A stretch of DNA of 64,000 bases from positions 1 to 64,000 of the forward strand of contig DATGXG010000013.1 in assembly GCA_035299085.1 (NCBI GenBank). The letters run 5' to 3'. Of this stretch, positions 15,533 through 26,486 are shown one piece after another. The first letter of the stretch is position 1, and every line of letters begins with the position of its first letter. Position numbers and translations under genes: made by a program. The notes under the pieces were generated by a model. The model saw nothing but the letters and a program-made list of their open reading frames with translations, did not search any database and was not told the DNA's origin. Origin of the DNA: Bacteroidales bacterium. Lineage in GTDB: Bacteria; Bacteroidota; Bacteroidia; Bacteroidales; UBA10428.

Positions 15533-16858
15533 TTACATGGCATTGATCTTATTGATCACTTCCTGGCGTTTGTCTTCCTGTTTCAGACGATAGTAAATAC
15601 TACGAAGACTTTCCAATGCCATTCTCTTTGTATTAAACTGGTCCTGATTTTTTGGTTCCATTGAAGCAACTTTTTCCATATAAGGAACGGCTACTTTCAA
15701 AGCTTCATCACCTTCAGCCTGTTTCTTTTCGAATGCAGCATTATCAGAAATATTTGAAGCTTCTTCATAAATCTTCACGGCTACGTTATAGTATAAAACT
15801 CCAAGGTTATAATTGGCATCAATGTAGTCAGGATTCATCTGGATACACTGTTTATAAGCTCTTTCAGCCTCAGCAGTTTTGCCCATTTTATCATAAAGTG
15901 TGCCTTCGGTAAATACAAGAGAAATATTTGTAGGATCACCCTCTTTTGCCTTGTTGATCAGTTCAAGTGCTTTGTCACCCTGCTCAGTATCAAGATAATA
16001 GTTGATCATCTCATACATAACTGTCTGTTCTTCAGGATATTTATTGAAGGCCTGTGTGATAACTTCTACACCTTTTGCGGTATCACCCAGTGCAAATAAA
16101 GCCTGTTTGCGGAGAACCCAGAGCAGTGGATCATTATATCCGTAATTTCCGGCTTCTTCGAAAAGTCTGTTTGCTTCGGCATAATTTTTATCTTCAAATG
16201 CTGCTCTTCCGGCGAAATAAATCAGAACGGTGTCGATCTGATTGTTCATGAAAGGAAGCTTATTGAGATTCAGTAAGCTGATAAAATCATTGTAGGATTC
16301 CTTGTAATTGGTCTGTTCATAATCATTCACAGCTTCAGTCTGATAAGCTGATTTCAGGTTTATTGTTACTTTCTTTATATCAGCAGTGGCCTTTCCGTCC
16401 GTATCCAGCTGGATAGCCTTATCCAATGCTTTCTGTGCTTCGGGCAAAGGATCCGGATGAATTTTGTTCTTATCGGTCCAGCCTTCGAGTTTTCCGTTCA
16501 CAAATTTAAGGTCTACCCTGTCATATACATAAGTTTCAACCTGGTTAGGACCTTCCTGTGAAGTCTGGATTTCTTTGGGCTCTTTCAAAAACAATTTTGC
16601 TCTTGTTGGTTCCATACCCCTGCTCAGAATATCATTATGGACATTGAATATGTCGATAAGTACCTGTGCCCTGCTGCTCCATGTTTTTGCTTTTGTATTC
16701 TTTTTTTCGTTCAGAATATCAGAATCACTTTTCTTTAATTTGGCTTCGAGACCTGCATAGTTAAGAACAGAAGTTCCCGTAGCAGCCGGTGCCTGAGCTT
16801 TCAAACCGGTGCCAGCCAATATCATCAATGAGATAAGAAACAGACTGATTCGCTTCAT
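15533..16858 (-). CDS. Exported tetratricopeptide-repeat protein
   Basis: A 441-residue protein with a signal peptide (MKRISLFLISL... ending LKAQ, about residues 1-21) followed by helical tetratricopeptide repeats. Repeats are clearest in the C-terminal half: TVMYEMINYYLDTEQGDKAL, GTLYDKMGKTAEAERAYKQC and ANYNLGVLYYNVAV. TPR proteins act as scaffolds, and this one would sit in the periplasm. The frame is open 20 codons further upstream, but the ATG at 16858 starts the signal peptide and is preferred. It has its own terminator. It lies 102 bp downstream of gyrA on the same strand. The binding partner is unknown. Confidence 0.8.
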   Translation of the reverse strand: MKRISLFLISLMILAGTGLKAQAPAATGTSVLNYAGLEAKLKKSDSDILNEKKNTKAKTWSSRAQVLIDIFNVHNDILSRGMEPTRAKLFLKEPKEIQTSQEGPNQVETYVYDRVDLKFVNGKLEGWTDKNKIHPDPLPEAQKALDKAIQLDTDGKATADIKKVTINLKSAYQTEAVNDYEQTNYKESYNDFISLLNLNKLPFMNNQIDTVLIYFAGRAAFEDKNYAEANRLFEEAGNYGYNDPLLWVLRKQALFALGDTAKGVEVITQAFNKYPEEQTVMYEMINYYLDTEQGDKALELINKAKEGDPTNISLVFTEGTLYDKMGKTAEAERAYKQCIQMNPDYIDANYNLGVLYYNVAVKIYEEASNISDNAAFEKKQAEGDEALKVAVPYMEKVASMEPKNQDQFNTKRMALESLRSIYYRLKQEDKRQEVINKINAM

Positions 16859-16960
16859 TTTAATCGATTTTAGAGTTTTATATTTAATTTGAAATACTAT
16901 ATTCAAAAATTTTGCCAAATATAATTTCTATTTATTGATTGTGCAAAAAAAGCCAGAATA

Positions 16961-19459
16961 TTAAGCAGTTAAATTATCCTCTCCGTCATTGCCAATCTCC
17001 TTTTCGTCTGATTCTTCAGCAGAACCCACTACATCAGTGACAGCTGCAATCGAGTCTCCAGCCTTGATGTTGATCAGCCTTACACCCTGTGTCGCCCGTC
17101 CCATAAGCCTGAGATTCGAAACTGCAAGCCTGATTGTGATACCAGATTTATTGATGATCATGATATCATCTTTATCAGTAACTGATTTTATAGCAATAAG
17201 TTGACCGGTTTTATCGGTAATATTAATTGTTTTCACTCCCCTGCCACCCCTGTTGGTGATCCTGTAATCATCAAGCTCAGTGCGTTTGCCATAGCCTTTT
17301 TCGGATACCACAAGCACAGATTTTGAAGGATCATCAATGCAGATCATACCGATCACGATGTCATTCTTTTCAGCAAACCGTATGCCTGTTACACCCGATG
17401 CAGTTCGGCCCATAGGACGAACGGTCTTTTCATTAAACCGGATGGCTTTACCGGACCGCACGGCAATTAATATCTCATTATTTCCATTGGTAAGCTGTGC
17501 CTCTAGAAGACTGTCTCCTTCCCTTATATTAATAGCGTTTATTCCGTTCTGTCGTGGCCTGGAATAAGCTTCAAGGGAGGTTTTCTTGATGACACCGTGT
17601 TTTGTGCAAAGCACGATGTAATTATTCGAGATATACTCCTTATCTACTAGACTTTTTAAATTTATAAATGCCTTTACCTTATCATTCGGGTCAACATTCA
17701 GCAGATTCTGAATGGCGCGGCCTTTGGATGTCTTGGTACCTTCGGGAATCTCGTATACTTTTTGCCAGAAACACCTGCCATTCTCGGTAAAGAATAACAT
17801 AGTGTTATGCATGGTGGCATGATACATATGCTCAAGGTAGTCCTCATCCCTTGTCTCAGAACCTTTGGACCCCTTTCCTCCCCTCGCCTGGGTTTTGAAT
17901 TCGCTGAGAGGAGTCCTTTTAATATACCCAAGATGAGATACCGTAATGATCATGTCATCATCCGAATAGAAATCTTCAGGATTGAACTCTCCTTCATCAG
18001 GAATTATGGTTGTGAGACGCTCATCGCCATACTGTTCGATCATTGAATTAAGTTCATCCTTGATAACCTGCATTCTGAGGCTTTCATCTGCAAGCAGATT
18101 CCTGAGCCAGGCTATTAATTTCTGAAGTTCTTCATAATCAAGCTTTATCTTTTCACGCTCCAATCCGGTCAACCTCTGAAGCCTCATTTCAAGAATAGCT
18201 TTGGCCTGTACCTCGCTTAAACCAAAGGAATTCATAAGTCCTTCCCTGGCATCATCGGGAGTTTTGGATCCCCTGATCAATGTAATTACAGCATCGAGGT
18301 TATCGAGTGCAATGAGCAGTCCTTCAAGGATATGTGCTTTCTTTTCCGATTCTTCAAGATCAAATTTGGTGCGGCGAATTACCACTTCATGCCGGTGCTC
18401 AACAAAATATTTTATGATGTTTTTGAGTGACAGAAGTTTTGGCCGGCCATGTACAAGGGCAATATTGTTTACATTGAAAGTTGTCTGCAGCTGCGTGTGT
18501 TTATAAAGGTTATTCAGGACAACACTTGCCTGTGCTTCCTTTTTACAGATGATTACAACGCGGACACCTTTCCTGTCGGTTTCATCGTTGATATAAGAAA
18601 TGCCTTCGATTTTCTTTTCGTTAATCAGTTCGGCAATTTTCTTAATCATTTCAGCCTTGTTAACCTGGTAAGGTACTTCCTTAACCACAATCACTTCACG
18701 GCCGCTGGCAGTATTCTCGATTTCTGTGCGGGCTCTAAGCACAATCCTTCCCCTGCCCGTTTCAAAGGCATCCTTAATTCCCTGGTATCCATATATGATT
18801 CCACCGGTCGGAAAATCGGGACCTTTAACAAAGGCCATCAATTGTTCGGTAGTGATTTCAGGATTTTCAATATAAGCAATTGTTGCTTTACAAACCTCGG
18901 TGAGATTATGAGGCGGCATATTGGTAGCCATTCCAACGGCAATACCAGAAGCCCCGTTAATCAGCAGATTAGGTATTTTTGAAGGAAGCACTGTAGGCTC
19001 CTGTAATGTGTCATCGAAGTTAAGCTGGAAGTCAACAGTATTTTTGTCGATATCCGCCAGCATTTCTTCAGCGATTTTACGTAACCGGGCCTCGGTATAC
19101 CTCATAGCCGCCGGGTTATCTCCGTCCATCGATCCGAAATTACCCTGACCTTCAACAAGTGGATAACGCAATGACCAATCCTGCGCCATCCTCACCATAG
19201 CATCATATACCGACGTATCTCCGTGCGGATGGTATTTTCCAAGTACCTCTCCGACAATACGTGCGGATTTCTTATATGGACGGTTCGACAAAACACCGAG
19301 ATCCTGCATTCCGAAAAGTACCCTGCGATGAACAGGCTTTAATCCGTCTCTTACATCAGGCAATGCACGTGAAACAATAACCGACATCGAATAATCGATG
19401 TAGGCTGCTTTCATTTCCTCTTCAATATTTATCTGAATGATCTTTTCTCCTTCAGCCAT
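16961..19459 (-). CDS. gyrA: DNA gyrase subunit A
   Basis: The breakage-reunion subunit of the type II topoisomerase that introduces negative supercoils using ATP with GyrB. The 832-residue length is normal. The catalytic tyrosine is Y121 in [10 protein letters not shown]. The quinolone-determining region reads [11 protein letters not shown] (77-87), with Thr82 at the position of E. coli Ser83 and Asp86 at that of Asp87. The C-terminal pinwheel contains the gyrase-specific box in [11 protein letters not shown], which separates it from ParC. The start ATG at 19459 faces clpC across a 189-bp divergent region. gyrB is not in the window. Confidence 0.97.
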   Translation of the reverse strand: MAEGEKIIQINIEEEMKAAYIDYSMSVIVSRALPDVRDGLKPVHRRVLFGMQDLGVLSNRPYKKSARIVGEVLGKYHPHGDTSVYDAMVRMAQDWSLRYPLVEGQGNFGSMDGDNPAAMRYTEARLRKIAEEMLADIDKNTVDFQLNFDDTLQEPTVLPSKIPNLLINGASGIAVGMATNMPPHNLTEVCKATIAYIENPEITTEQLMAFVKGPDFPTGGIIYGYQGIKDAFETGRGRIVLRARTEIENTASGREVIVVKEVPYQVNKAEMIKKIAELINEKKIEGISYINDETDRKGVRVVIICKKEAQASVVLNNLYKHTQLQTTFNVNNIALVHGRPKLLSLKNIIKYFVEHRHEVVIRRTKFDLEESEKKAHILEGLLIALDNLDAVITLIRGSKTPDDAREGLMNSFGLSEVQAKAILEMRLQRLTGLEREKIKLDYEELQKLIAWLRNLLADESLRMQVIKDELNSMIEQYGDERLTTIIPDEGEFNPEDFYSDDDMIITVSHLGYIKRTPLSEFKTQARGGKGSKGSETRDEDYLEHMYHATMHNTMLFFTENGRCFWQKVYEIPEGTKTSKGRAIQNLLNVDPNDKVKAFINLKSLVDKEYISNNYIVLCTKHGVIKKTSLEAYSRPRQNGINAINIREGDSLLEAQLTNGNNEILIAVRSGKAIRFNEKTVRPMGRTASGVTGIRFAEKNDIVIGMICIDDPSKSVLVVSEKGYGKRTELDDYRITNRGGRGVKTINITDKTGQLIAIKSVTDKDDIMIINKSGITIRLAVSNLRLMGRATQGVRLINIKAGDSIAAVTDVVGSAEESDEKEIGNDGEDNLTA

Positions 19460-19534
19460 TATTATCTTCTAATTTTTAACTATTTATAACTATACAAGCC
19501 GTATGAGTTTAATTTGCTAAAGTATGCATTTAAT

Positions 19535-19547
19535 GCGGTTTTACCGC
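19535..19547. promoter_or_regulatory. Small palindrome in the gyrA-clpC divergent region
   Basis: GCGGTTTTACCGC has 5-bp arms around TTT and is one of the few GC-rich patches in this AT-rich gap. It is followed by T-rich sequence on the plus strand, so it could be a short terminator-like hairpin or a binding site. Weak evidence. Confidence 0.35.
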
Positions 19548-19603
19548 GATTTTTTTCATTGTTATATTAACAAAGGCTGTTAAAAACGTTAAACAATAAA
19601 TCG

Positions 19604-19611
19604 TATATTTG
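19604..19611 (+). promoter_or_regulatory. -7 promoter box of clpC
   Basis: TATATTTG fits TAnnTTTG and lies 37 bp before the ATG at 19649. No CIRCE or other heat-shock operator is evident. Confidence 0.5.
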
Positions 19612-19648
19612 CGTTATAATTAAGTAAAAACGATTGGAGTATTATAAA

Positions 19649-22219
19649 ATGGATGCAAAGTTTTCGCAACGAATAAAAGATGTACTTTCTTTCAGCAAGG
19701 AAGAAGCCATACGGTTAGGGAACAGTGAGATTGCTCCTGAACATATGCTTCTTGGCATTTTGCGTGAAGGCGAAGGCGTTGCTATTGATATTCTGGTCTC
19801 TCTTGGTGCCAACCTGTACCAGTTGAAGAAAGATATTGAAGCAATAGTTTCTCCCACCGGTCCGATAAAAGTTACGGACTCTGATAATGTACCGCTTTTA
19901 AAAACTTCCGAACGTATTTTAAAGCTGGTATACCTTGAAGCAAAATCACTGAAAAAAAGTACCATAGACACAGGACACCTGTTGCTGGCTATCATAAAAG
20001 ATGAGAATACAACAGTATCCAGGGTCATGTTTGATCATAACATTGATTATGATAAAGTTCGCAAGGAATTGCTGAACGAGCATATGTCGGATTCAGAAGA
20101 TAATGAGCCCAGGGCTGATTATCCTCATGAGGAAGATGAAACCATGGGGTCCTTCGGTTCTCAAAGCGGCAAAGGACAGAACCCTGAAGGTGCAAAATCG
20201 AATTCAGAGACACCTGTCCTTGATAATTTTGGCACGGACCTCACCAAAGCCGCCGAAGAAGACAGGCTGGATCCCATTGTGGGACGTGAGAAAGAAATTG
20301 AGCGTTTGGCCCAGATCCTGAGTCGCCGTAAAAAGAATAATCCCATCCTTATTGGGGAACCGGGCGTCGGAAAGTCGGCTATTGTTGAAGGACTGGCGCT
20401 GCGAATCATTCAGAAGAAAGTTTCAAGGGTATTATTCGGAAAGCGGGTTGTAACCCTTGATCTGGCTGCCATAGTGGCCGGAACAAAGTACAGGGGACAA
20501 TTTGAGGAGCGAATGAAAGCCATCCTGAATGAGCTGTCGAAAACCTCAAACATCGTGCTTTTCATTGATGAAATCCATACGATTGTCGGCGCAGGCGGTG
20601 CCACCGGTTCTCTTGATGCGGCCAATATGCTGAAACCTGCACTTGCCAGGGGTGATATCCAGTGTATCGGTGCAACCACGCTTGATGAATACCGTCAGCA
20701 CATTGAAAAGGACGGTGCATTGGAGCGCAGGTTCCAGAAAGTTATGGTTGAGCCCACATCACCTGAAGAAACGGCCGAAATCCTGAATAATATCAAGGAA
20801 AGATACGAGGATCATCACAATGTGATTTACACGCCCGAAGCTATTGATGCTTGTGTGAAACTCACCAACCGGTATATTTCCGACAGGCATCTGCCTGATA
20901 AAGCCATTGATGCGCTTGATGAATCCGGATCGCGTGTTCATATTTCAAATATTCATGTTCCGGAGCGGATTATTGAGCTTGAAAAGAAAATCGAGGAAAC
21001 CAAAAAGGAAAAGATAAAGGCAGTCAAAAATCAGAATTTTGAAAAGGCTGCCAGTTTCAGGGATAAAGAGAAAGAGCTCCTTGAAATGCTCGATGATGAA
21101 AAGCTGAAATGGGAAAAAGAACTTACCCGTAACAGGCAGATTGTAGATGCTGAAAAAGTGGCTGAAGTAGTAGCCATGATGACCGGTGTTCCGGTTCAGC
21201 GTATTGCCCTTGAGGAAAGCCATCGCCTTCTGAAAATGGGTGAAGAACTCAAAGGCAGTGTTATCGGACAGGATGAAGCCATTGATAAGGTCGTCAAATC
21301 AATTCAACGTAACAGGGCCGGTTTGAAAGATCCCAACAAGCCTATCGGAACATTCATCTTTCTCGGTCCCACCGGTGTTGGTAAAACACAGCTTGCCAAA
21401 GTGCTTGCGCAATACCTGTTTGATTCCTTCAATAACCTCATCAGAATTGACATGAGCGAGTATATGGAGAAGTTCTCTGTATCGCGGCTTGTTGGTGCAC
21501 CTCCGGGTTACATAGGGTATGAAGAAGGCGGACAGCTTACCGAGAAAGTAAGAAGACGTCCCTACAGCGTTGTTTTGCTTGATGAAATTGAGAAAGCTCA
21601 TCCGGATGTATATAATATACTTCTACAGGTACTGGATGAAGGACAACTTACTGATAGTCTCGGCCGCAGGGTCGATTTCAGGAACACGATTGTCATCATG
21701 ACATCGAATATCGGGACAAGGCAATTAAAGGATTTTGGCCAGGGTGTGGGATTCACTACCCGCTCAAAACAGGAAGCATCAAATGAATATGCCAAAAGCG
21801 TCATTCAGAATGCACTTAAAAAAGCTTTCTCGCCTGAGTTTCTGAATCGTATTGACGATGTAATCATCTTCAATACGCTATCACGTGAAGATATTCATAA
21901 GATCATTGATATTGAATTGCAGGGTCTTTATGCAAGGATACTCTCAATGGGCTACCAGATCAAAATGTCAGATGCAGCCAAAGATTTTATTGCTGAAAAG
22001 GGCTATGATATTCAGTTCGGTGCACGTCCATTAAAACGGGCAATACAGAAGTATCTTGAAGATCCCATGGCTGAAGTGATCATTAAATCAAATATGCGTG
22101 AAGGCGATACGATCGCTATATCTTTGAATAAAAAGAAGGAAGAAGTCAATATGAAAGTGTTGCATGCTGAAGAAGCTGCAAATGCTGCCGTTGATGATAT
22201 AGAAGAAGCCGCTGAATAA
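19649..22219 (+). CDS. clpC: ATP-dependent Clp protease ATP-binding subunit ClpC
   Basis: A class I Hsp100 unfoldase (856 residues) that feeds substrates to ClpP or disaggregates proteins. Order of domains: two N-terminal Clp repeats (1-145), an acidic linker, AAA domain 1 with GEPGVGKS and the Walker [13 protein letters not shown], a UVR-type coiled middle ([20 protein letters not shown]) typical of ClpC rather than ClpB, and AAA domain 2 with GPTGVGKT and [10 protein letters not shown]. The C-terminal D2-small domain is complete. I prefer the ATG at 19649 to the in-frame TTG at 19634. It is divergent from gyrA and ends at a hairpin shared with rimO. ClpP and the adaptor are not nearby. Confidence 0.93.
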   Translation: MDAKFSQRIKDVLSFSKEEAIRLGNSEIAPEHMLLGILREGEGVAIDILVSLGANLYQLKKDIEAIVSPTGPIKVTDSDNVPLLKTSERILKLVYLEAKSLKKSTIDTGHLLLAIIKDENTTVSRVMFDHNIDYDKVRKELLNEHMSDSEDNEPRADYPHEEDETMGSFGSQSGKGQNPEGAKSNSETPVLDNFGTDLTKAAEEDRLDPIVGREKEIERLAQILSRRKKNNPILIGEPGVGKSAIVEGLALRIIQKKVSRVLFGKRVVTLDLAAIVAGTKYRGQFEERMKAILNELSKTSNIVLFIDEIHTIVGAGGATGSLDAANMLKPALARGDIQCIGATTLDEYRQHIEKDGALERRFQKVMVEPTSPEETAEILNNIKERYEDHHNVIYTPEAIDACVKLTNRYISDRHLPDKAIDALDESGSRVHISNIHVPERIIELEKKIEETKKEKIKAVKNQNFEKAASFRDKEKELLEMLDDEKLKWEKELTRNRQIVDAEKVAEVVAMMTGVPVQRIALEESHRLLKMGEELKGSVIGQDEAIDKVVKSIQRNRAGLKDPNKPIGTFIFLGPTGVGKTQLAKVLAQYLFDSFNNLIRIDMSEYMEKFSVSRLVGAPPGYIGYEEGGQLTEKVRRRPYSVVLLDEIEKAHPDVYNILLQVLDEGQLTDSLGRRVDFRNTIVIMTSNIGTRQLKDFGQGVGFTTRSKQEASNEYAKSVIQNALKKAFSPEFLNRIDDVIIFNTLSREDIHKIIDIELQGLYARILSMGYQIKMSDAAKDFIAEKGYDIQFGARPLKRAIQKYLEDPMAEVIIKSNMREGDTIAISLNKKKEEVNMKVLHAEEAANAAVDDIEEAAE

Positions 22220-22242
22220 TTAGAGGGCTATTGACATTCAAG

Positions 22243-22281
22243 AAAACCAGGTGCGGGTTAATACAGCTCCTGGTTTTTTTT
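22243..22281. terminator. Terminator between clpC and rimO (bidirectional)
   Basis: AAAACCAGG (22243-22251) pairs with CCTGGTTTT (22269-22277) across a 17-nt loop; T-runs follow on the plus strand and A-runs precede it. It lies in the convergent gap and overlaps the very end of rimO. Confidence 0.75.
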
Positions 22282-23590
22282 ATTCCGGTCTGCCTAAAAG
22301 GTCAAATTCTTCGGCGCCTGTTACAATAACCGGGTAAAACCTTCCGGTGGCTAATTTCTTGTTTCCTGATGAAATCAATACTTCGTTGTCGATTTCGGGT
22401 GAATCACTTTCCGTTCTTCCGATGAAGTACTCTCCTTCCCATCTATCTACCATTACTTTAAATGACTTACCTATTTTATTATGATTCAAAGTGGTTGATA
22501 TTTCCTGTTGTATTGACATGATTTCATCCGCACGATCCTTTTTTATTCTTTCAGGGATCGAGTCTTTATATTTTAGCGCAGCATAGGTATCTTCTTCTTC
22601 AGAGTAAGTAAAAACACCAAGACGGTCGAAACGGACATCCTCCACAAATTTTTTCAGTTTTTCGTATTCTTTTGCCGTCTCACCGGGATGACCAGTTATA
22701 AGTGTAGTTCGCAGCGTTATATCAGGGATCATTTTCCTGATGTAATCAATGAGTTCATAATTCTGCAGGCTTGTATGTCCCCTTCGCATTTTGGCCAGTA
22801 CCTTGTCACTGCCGTGCTGGAAAGGAATATCAAGATAATTGCAAACATTCTGCCTTTCCTTCATAATACGGATAACCTTTTTGGGAAAACCCGCAGGATA
22901 AGCGTAATGCAGTCTGATCCATTCGATTCCCTTCACATCAGAAAGTTTTTCAAGCAAATCAGGCAATGCCTGGCGGTGATACAAATCAACGCCATACCGT
23001 GTAAGGTCCTGTGCTATCAGGATCAGCTCTTTAACTCCCTTAGCTGCCAGAAGGTTTGCCTCGTGCACAAGATGTTCCGGTGTTTTTGACAGATGCTTGC
23101 CCCTGATATTCGGAATGGCACAAAAAGAGCAGCGCCTGTCGCATCCTTCAGAGATTTTAAGATAGGCATAATGAGGAGGCGTAGTCAGGATGCGCTCTCC
23201 TATAAGATCATTCTTATAATTTAAACCAAAATGTTTAATGATTGCCTCCAGGTCATTGACACCAAAATATTTATCGACATCCGGTATTTCTTTTTCAAGA
23301 TCCTTTTTGTACCGTTCTGAAAGACAACCCATGACCACAAGCTGATCGATCATCCCTTCCTGTTTGGCACGGATGAACTGAAGTATGGTGTCAATGGATT
23401 CCTGTTTGGCATCTTTTATAAAGCCGCATGTATTGATGACAACAATTCTTGCCGGATCGGTTTCTGAATCGGTTACGGCCAGATTTTCGGCATATAATTG
23501 TCCCATCAGTGTTTCCGAATCAACAAGATTTTTGGAACACCCAAGGGTAACCACACGGATCTTCTTGCTCTTAACGTTTTTTGTATGCAT
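22280..23590 (-). CDS. rimO: Ribosomal protein uS12 methylthiotransferase RimO
   Basis: A radical SAM enzyme that adds a methylthio group to the conserved aspartate of ribosomal protein S12. The 436 residues show the N-terminal UPF0004 domain with VVTLGCSKNLVDSE, further cysteines in INTCGF and VMGCLSERY, the radical SAM cluster motif CDRRCSFC, and a C-terminal TRAM domain. The GCSKNLVDSE start and the CSFCAIPNIRG segment favour RimO over MiaB. The ATG at 23590 lies 8 bp after the permease stop, so it is probably in the same transcript. In other Bacteroidota rimO usually sits close to ftsY, as here except for the permease in between. Confidence 0.93.
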   Translation of the reverse strand: MHTKNVKSKKIRVVTLGCSKNLVDSETLMGQLYAENLAVTDSETDPARIVVINTCGFIKDAKQESIDTILQFIRAKQEGMIDQLVVMGCLSERYKKDLEKEIPDVDKYFGVNDLEAIIKHFGLNYKNDLIGERILTTPPHYAYLKISEGCDRRCSFCAIPNIRGKHLSKTPEHLVHEANLLAAKGVKELILIAQDLTRYGVDLYHRQALPDLLEKLSDVKGIEWIRLHYAYPAGFPKKVIRIMKERQNVCNYLDIPFQHGSDKVLAKMRRGHTSLQNYELIDYIRKMIPDITLRTTLITGHPGETAKEYEKLKKFVEDVRFDRLGVFTYSEEEDTYAALKYKDSIPERIKKDRADEIMSIQQEISTTLNHNKIGKSFKVMVDRWEGEYFIGRTESDSPEIDNEVLISSGNKKLATGRFYPVIVTGAEEFDLLGRPE

Positions 23591-23598
23591 TGCTAACT

Positions 23599-25041
23599 TT
23601 ACCTGGCCAGCCGGCTTTTTCTTTTGCTATAGGCGAAATAAATGATCAATCCGAGAGCCATCCAAATAATCAGTCGTTCCCACGTTTCCCAGGGTAAGCT
23701 AACCATCTGCAGCAGGCATATGGCAGCGCCCAGAATGGGTACAAGCGGAACAAGGGGGGTCTTAAACGGGCGTGGAACATCAGGCCTTTTCTTTCTGAGT
23801 ATAATAATGCTTATACAAACAATTGTAAATGCGAGCAAAGTACCGATTGAAACCAGTTCGCTAAGAATATGGATAGGAAGTACACCGGCAAAGAAACATG
23901 AAACAATACCGGTGAGAATGGTTGTAACATAGGGCGTTCTGAACTTTGGATGAACTTTCGCAAAGCTTTTCGGGAGAAGACCGTCATTTGCCATTGTATA
24001 GAATATTCGCGGCTGGCCCATGAGCATCACAAGGATTACTGAGCTCAAGCCGGCAATCGCGCCTATTTTAATCAAAGGCCTCAGCCATATCAGGGCGGTG
24101 CCTGTGCGGTCGATTGCGAGAGCCAGGGGAGCCGGAACATTGAGTTCGCCAAAAGGTACGATACCTGTAAGGACCCCTGAGACTAACACGTAAAGAATGG
24201 TACAAACCGCCAAAGATCCCAGGATTCCCATCGGCATGTCCCTTTGAGGATTTCGTGCCTCCTGTGCAGCTGTGGAAACCGCGTCAAAGCCTATATAGGC
24301 AAAGAAAATTACAGCAGCTCCGCGCAGTACACCGGAAATTCCGAAATGTCCGTAATCGCCTGTGTTTGGTGGAATAAACGGTTTCCAGTTTGCCGTATTG
24401 ATATAAGAAAGTCCGAATCCGATGAAAAGAAGGATAACAATAACCTTAATGGCGACAATTATGTTGTTCAGTCCTGCCGACTCCCTGATTCCGATAACAA
24501 GCAAAGTGGACAACAAAGCCACTATGAATACAGCCGGAAAATTCATCAGGCTGCCGGTAAAGTACCAGCCGAGCTCCTTTGAATAATCAAAAGGTGCATT
24601 GCTAAGAAATGCCGGGATGTTGATATTATAATCGTGCAGAAAGCTGACCATATAACCTGACCAGCCCACAGCAACTGTTGAAGAAGCAAACAAATATTCA
24701 AGGATAAGATCCCAGCCTATAATCCATGCTATGAACTCTCCCAAAGTGGCATATGCATAGGTATAGGCGCTGCCTGAGATAGGGATCATGGAAGCAAATT
24801 CAGCATAGCATAAACCTGCGAATACGCAACCCAGGGCTGAAATGATAAATGAAAGTACAAGGGCAGGTCCTGCGAAATTGGCGGCTACAGTTCCCGTGAG
24901 AACGAAAATGCCGGTTCCGATGATGGCGCCGATTCCCAGGGTAACCAGACTGACGCCTCCCAGTGCTCTTTTTAAACCGTGTTCCTTGTCACCTGCTTCC
25001 ATGAGAAGCTGGTCAATTGGCTTTGTCCTGAATAGATTCAT
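23599..25041 (-). CDS. APC-family amino-acid permease (second copy)
   Basis: A 480-residue, twelve-span transporter of the cationic amino-acid transporter type. The helix 1 signature is LGIGAIIGTGIFVLTG, and the segment LCYAEFASMIPISGSAYTYAY is nearly identical to that in the permease at 10.7-12.4 kb. Both also share the QPRI.Y/WM...DGLLPK.F motif, so they are paralogues. It ends 8 bp before rimO and starts 50 bp after ftsY, on the same strand. It therefore interrupts the ftsY-rimO neighbourhood that I expect in this phylum. The substrate is unknown; cationic or branched-chain amino acids are plausible. Confidence 0.88.
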   Translation of the reverse strand: MNLFRTKPIDQLLMEAGDKEHGLKRALGGVSLVTLGIGAIIGTGIFVLTGTVAANFAGPALVLSFIISALGCVFAGLCYAEFASMIPISGSAYTYAYATLGEFIAWIIGWDLILEYLFASSTVAVGWSGYMVSFLHDYNINIPAFLSNAPFDYSKELGWYFTGSLMNFPAVFIVALLSTLLVIGIRESAGLNNIIVAIKVIVILLFIGFGLSYINTANWKPFIPPNTGDYGHFGISGVLRGAAVIFFAYIGFDAVSTAAQEARNPQRDMPMGILGSLAVCTILYVLVSGVLTGIVPFGELNVPAPLALAIDRTGTALIWLRPLIKIGAIAGLSSVILVMLMGQPRIFYTMANDGLLPKSFAKVHPKFRTPYVTTILTGIVSCFFAGVLPIHILSELVSIGTLLAFTIVCISIIILRKKRPDVPRPFKTPLVPLVPILGAAICLLQMVSLPWETWERLIIWMALGLIIYFAYSKRKSRLAR

Positions 25042-25091
25042 ATTGAAATGTGTATTGTGTGAATTCGATATATCAAATATATCTTTTCTTA

Positions 25092-26039
25092 CTAAAACAA
25101 CGCTTCAATAAATGCATTTTTATCGAATACCTGCAGATCCTGAAGTTTTTCACCGATACCGATATAGCGGACCGGAATTTTAAACTGGTCGGAAATACCG
25201 ATGACTACACCGCCTTTTGCAGTACCGTCAAGCTTTGTAATGGCGAGGGCATTAACCTGGGTGGCTTCAGTGAATTGTTTGGCCTGTTCGAAGGCATTCT
25301 GCCCCGTTGACCCGTCGAGCACAAGCAGCACTTCATGGGGAGCATCGGGAATAACTTTCTGAACCACCCGTTTTATCTTGGATAATTCGCTCATCAGGTT
25401 TGCTTTATTATGAAGTCTACCGGCCGTATCAATGATTACAATATCACTCTGGGATGATTTTGCTGAATTCACAGTATCAAAAGCAACAGATGCGGGATCA
25501 CTGCCCATCTGCTGCTTAACAATGGGAACCCCTACTCTTTCAGCCCAAATGGTAAGCTGATCCACAGCTGCCGCACGGAAAGTATCTGAGGCACCTAACA
25601 GGACTTTCTTGCCTGCATTTTTATAATGCCATGCCAGTTTACCTATCGTAGTTGTTTTACCCACCCCGTTTACACCCACAACCATAATTACGTATGGTTT
25701 CACGGGTACGGGGTCATCAAAACCCATTGTTTGTCCTGCTTTATTTTCTTCAAGCAGATTGCTGATTTCTTCACGGAGAATAACATTGAGCTCACGGGTG
25801 TTCATGTATTTGTCGCGTTCCGCCCTGCTCTGCAGTCTTTCAATTATACGTAACGTTGTAGTCACTCCTACATCCGACGAAATCAGGGCTTCTTCAAGGT
25901 TATCCAGAACCTCGTCATCCACAGTAGATTTTCCCATGATGGCACGTGAGATGCGCTTAACTACACCTTCCTTGGTTTTTTCAAGGCCTTTATTAAGATC
26001 CTCTTTGTTTTGCTTGCCAAATAAACCAAATAATGCCAT
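25092..26039 (-). CDS. ftsY: Signal recognition particle receptor FtsY
   Basis: The SRP receptor GTPase that docks ribosome-nascent-chain complexes carrying Ffh at the inner membrane. The 315 residues comprise a short charged A region (MALFGLFGK start), the helical N domain (about 20-90) and the G domain. GTPase motifs: G1 GVNGVGKTTTIGKL, G3 DTAGR, G4 TKLDGTAKGG and the closing GIGEKLQDLQVF. The acidic A domain is minimal, as in many non-enterobacterial FtsY. The chosen ATG follows a strong terminator that separates it from the ribosomal cluster; the frame is open 15 codons upstream, into the terminator. Confidence 0.95.
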   Translation of the reverse strand: MALFGLFGKQNKEDLNKGLEKTKEGVVKRISRAIMGKSTVDDEVLDNLEEALISSDVGVTTTLRIIERLQSRAERDKYMNTRELNVILREEISNLLEENKAGQTMGFDDPVPVKPYVIMVVGVNGVGKTTTIGKLAWHYKNAGKKVLLGASDTFRAAAVDQLTIWAERVGVPIVKQQMGSDPASVAFDTVNSAKSSQSDIVIIDTAGRLHNKANLMSELSKIKRVVQKVIPDAPHEVLLVLDGSTGQNAFEQAKQFTEATQVNALAITKLDGTAKGGVVIGISDQFKIPVRYIGIGEKLQDLQVFDKNAFIEALF

Positions 26040-26062
26040 AGGGTTTCCCTTTATTTTGTATT

Positions 26063-26096
26063 GAAAAAAAAAGGCTTTCTTCATGCAAAGAAAGCC
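26063..26096 (-). terminator. Rho-independent terminator after the DUF4295 gene
   Basis: On the minus strand GGCTTTCTT pairs with AAGAAAGCC (9 bp, 6-nt loop) and is followed by about ten T. It lies between the DUF4295 stop (26123) and ftsY (26039), so ftsY needs its own promoter or read-through. Confidence 0.9.
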
Positions 26097-26122
26097 AAAT
26101 TTTTATGTTTTGTTCGGTCAAT

Positions 26123-26278
26123 TTATTTCTCGGTGAAGAAATCCTTTACATGGTCAACATGTACAATTTCTTCCTTAAACATATATGCATTTGTCTTAGG
26201 CGATTTGACCATCTTGATGCATTTTGCAAAAGTCTTGCCTGATCCGGTCTTTAATGTTGCGATTACTTTCTTTGCCAT
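26123..26278 (-). CDS. DUF4295 small basic protein
   Basis: A 51-residue lysine-rich protein (start MAKKVIATLKTGSGKTFAKC, then a KMVKSPKTNAYMFKEE stretch, end DFFTEK). It matches the DUF4295 family that in Bacteroidota follows rpmG. The function is unknown; the location, size and charge suggest a ribosome-associated protein. It lies 6 bp after rpmG and is followed by a strong terminator, so it is the last gene of the rpmB-rpmG unit. The ATG is the only reasonable start. Confidence 0.88.
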   Translation of the reverse strand: MAKKVIATLKTGSGKTFAKCIKMVKSPKTNAYMFKEEIVHVDHVKDFFTEK

Positions 26279-26284
26279 GGCTCG

Positions 26285-26467
26285 TTATTTTATTTCGCGA
26301 TGTACTGTTACTTTTTTAAGAACAGGGTTGAATTTTTTCAGCTCCAGTCTTTCGGGAGTGTTTTTCCTGTTTTTTGTTGTGATATATCTCGACATGCCGG
26401 GAAGACCACTGTTCTTGTGTTCTGTGCACTCAAGAATTACCTGAATTCTGTTACCTTTTTTTGCCAT
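26285..26467 (-). CDS. rpmG: 50S ribosomal protein bL33
   Basis: A 60-residue large-subunit ribosomal protein located near the E site. The sequence [18 protein letters not shown], then a [16 protein letters not shown] block and [13 protein letters not shown], is typical. It has a single ECTEH cysteine and lacks the two CxxC zinc motifs, so it is a zinc-independent (C-minus) form. It lies 19 bp after rpmB and 6 bp before the DUF4295 gene. Confidence 0.96.
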   Translation of the reverse strand: MAKKGNRIQVILECTEHKNSGLPGMSRYITTKNRKNTPERLELKKFNPVLKKVTVHREIK

Positions 26468-26486
26468 ATCCTGATGTGCTTATACG

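Noticed and set aside
18449..18982. 177-residue open frame antisense to gyrA
   Set aside because: It lies wholly inside gyrA on the other strand, has atypical composition and no promoter; it is a shadow of the real gene.
19205..19235. Quinolone-resistance substitution in GyrA (Thr at the Ser83 position)
   Set aside because: Thr82 is compatible with natural variation of the family; without strain comparison resistance cannot be inferred.
26061..26444. 127-residue plus-strand open frame over the DUF4295 and rpmG genes
   Set aside because: Antisense to well-recognised ribosomal genes and begins in their terminator; no independent support.
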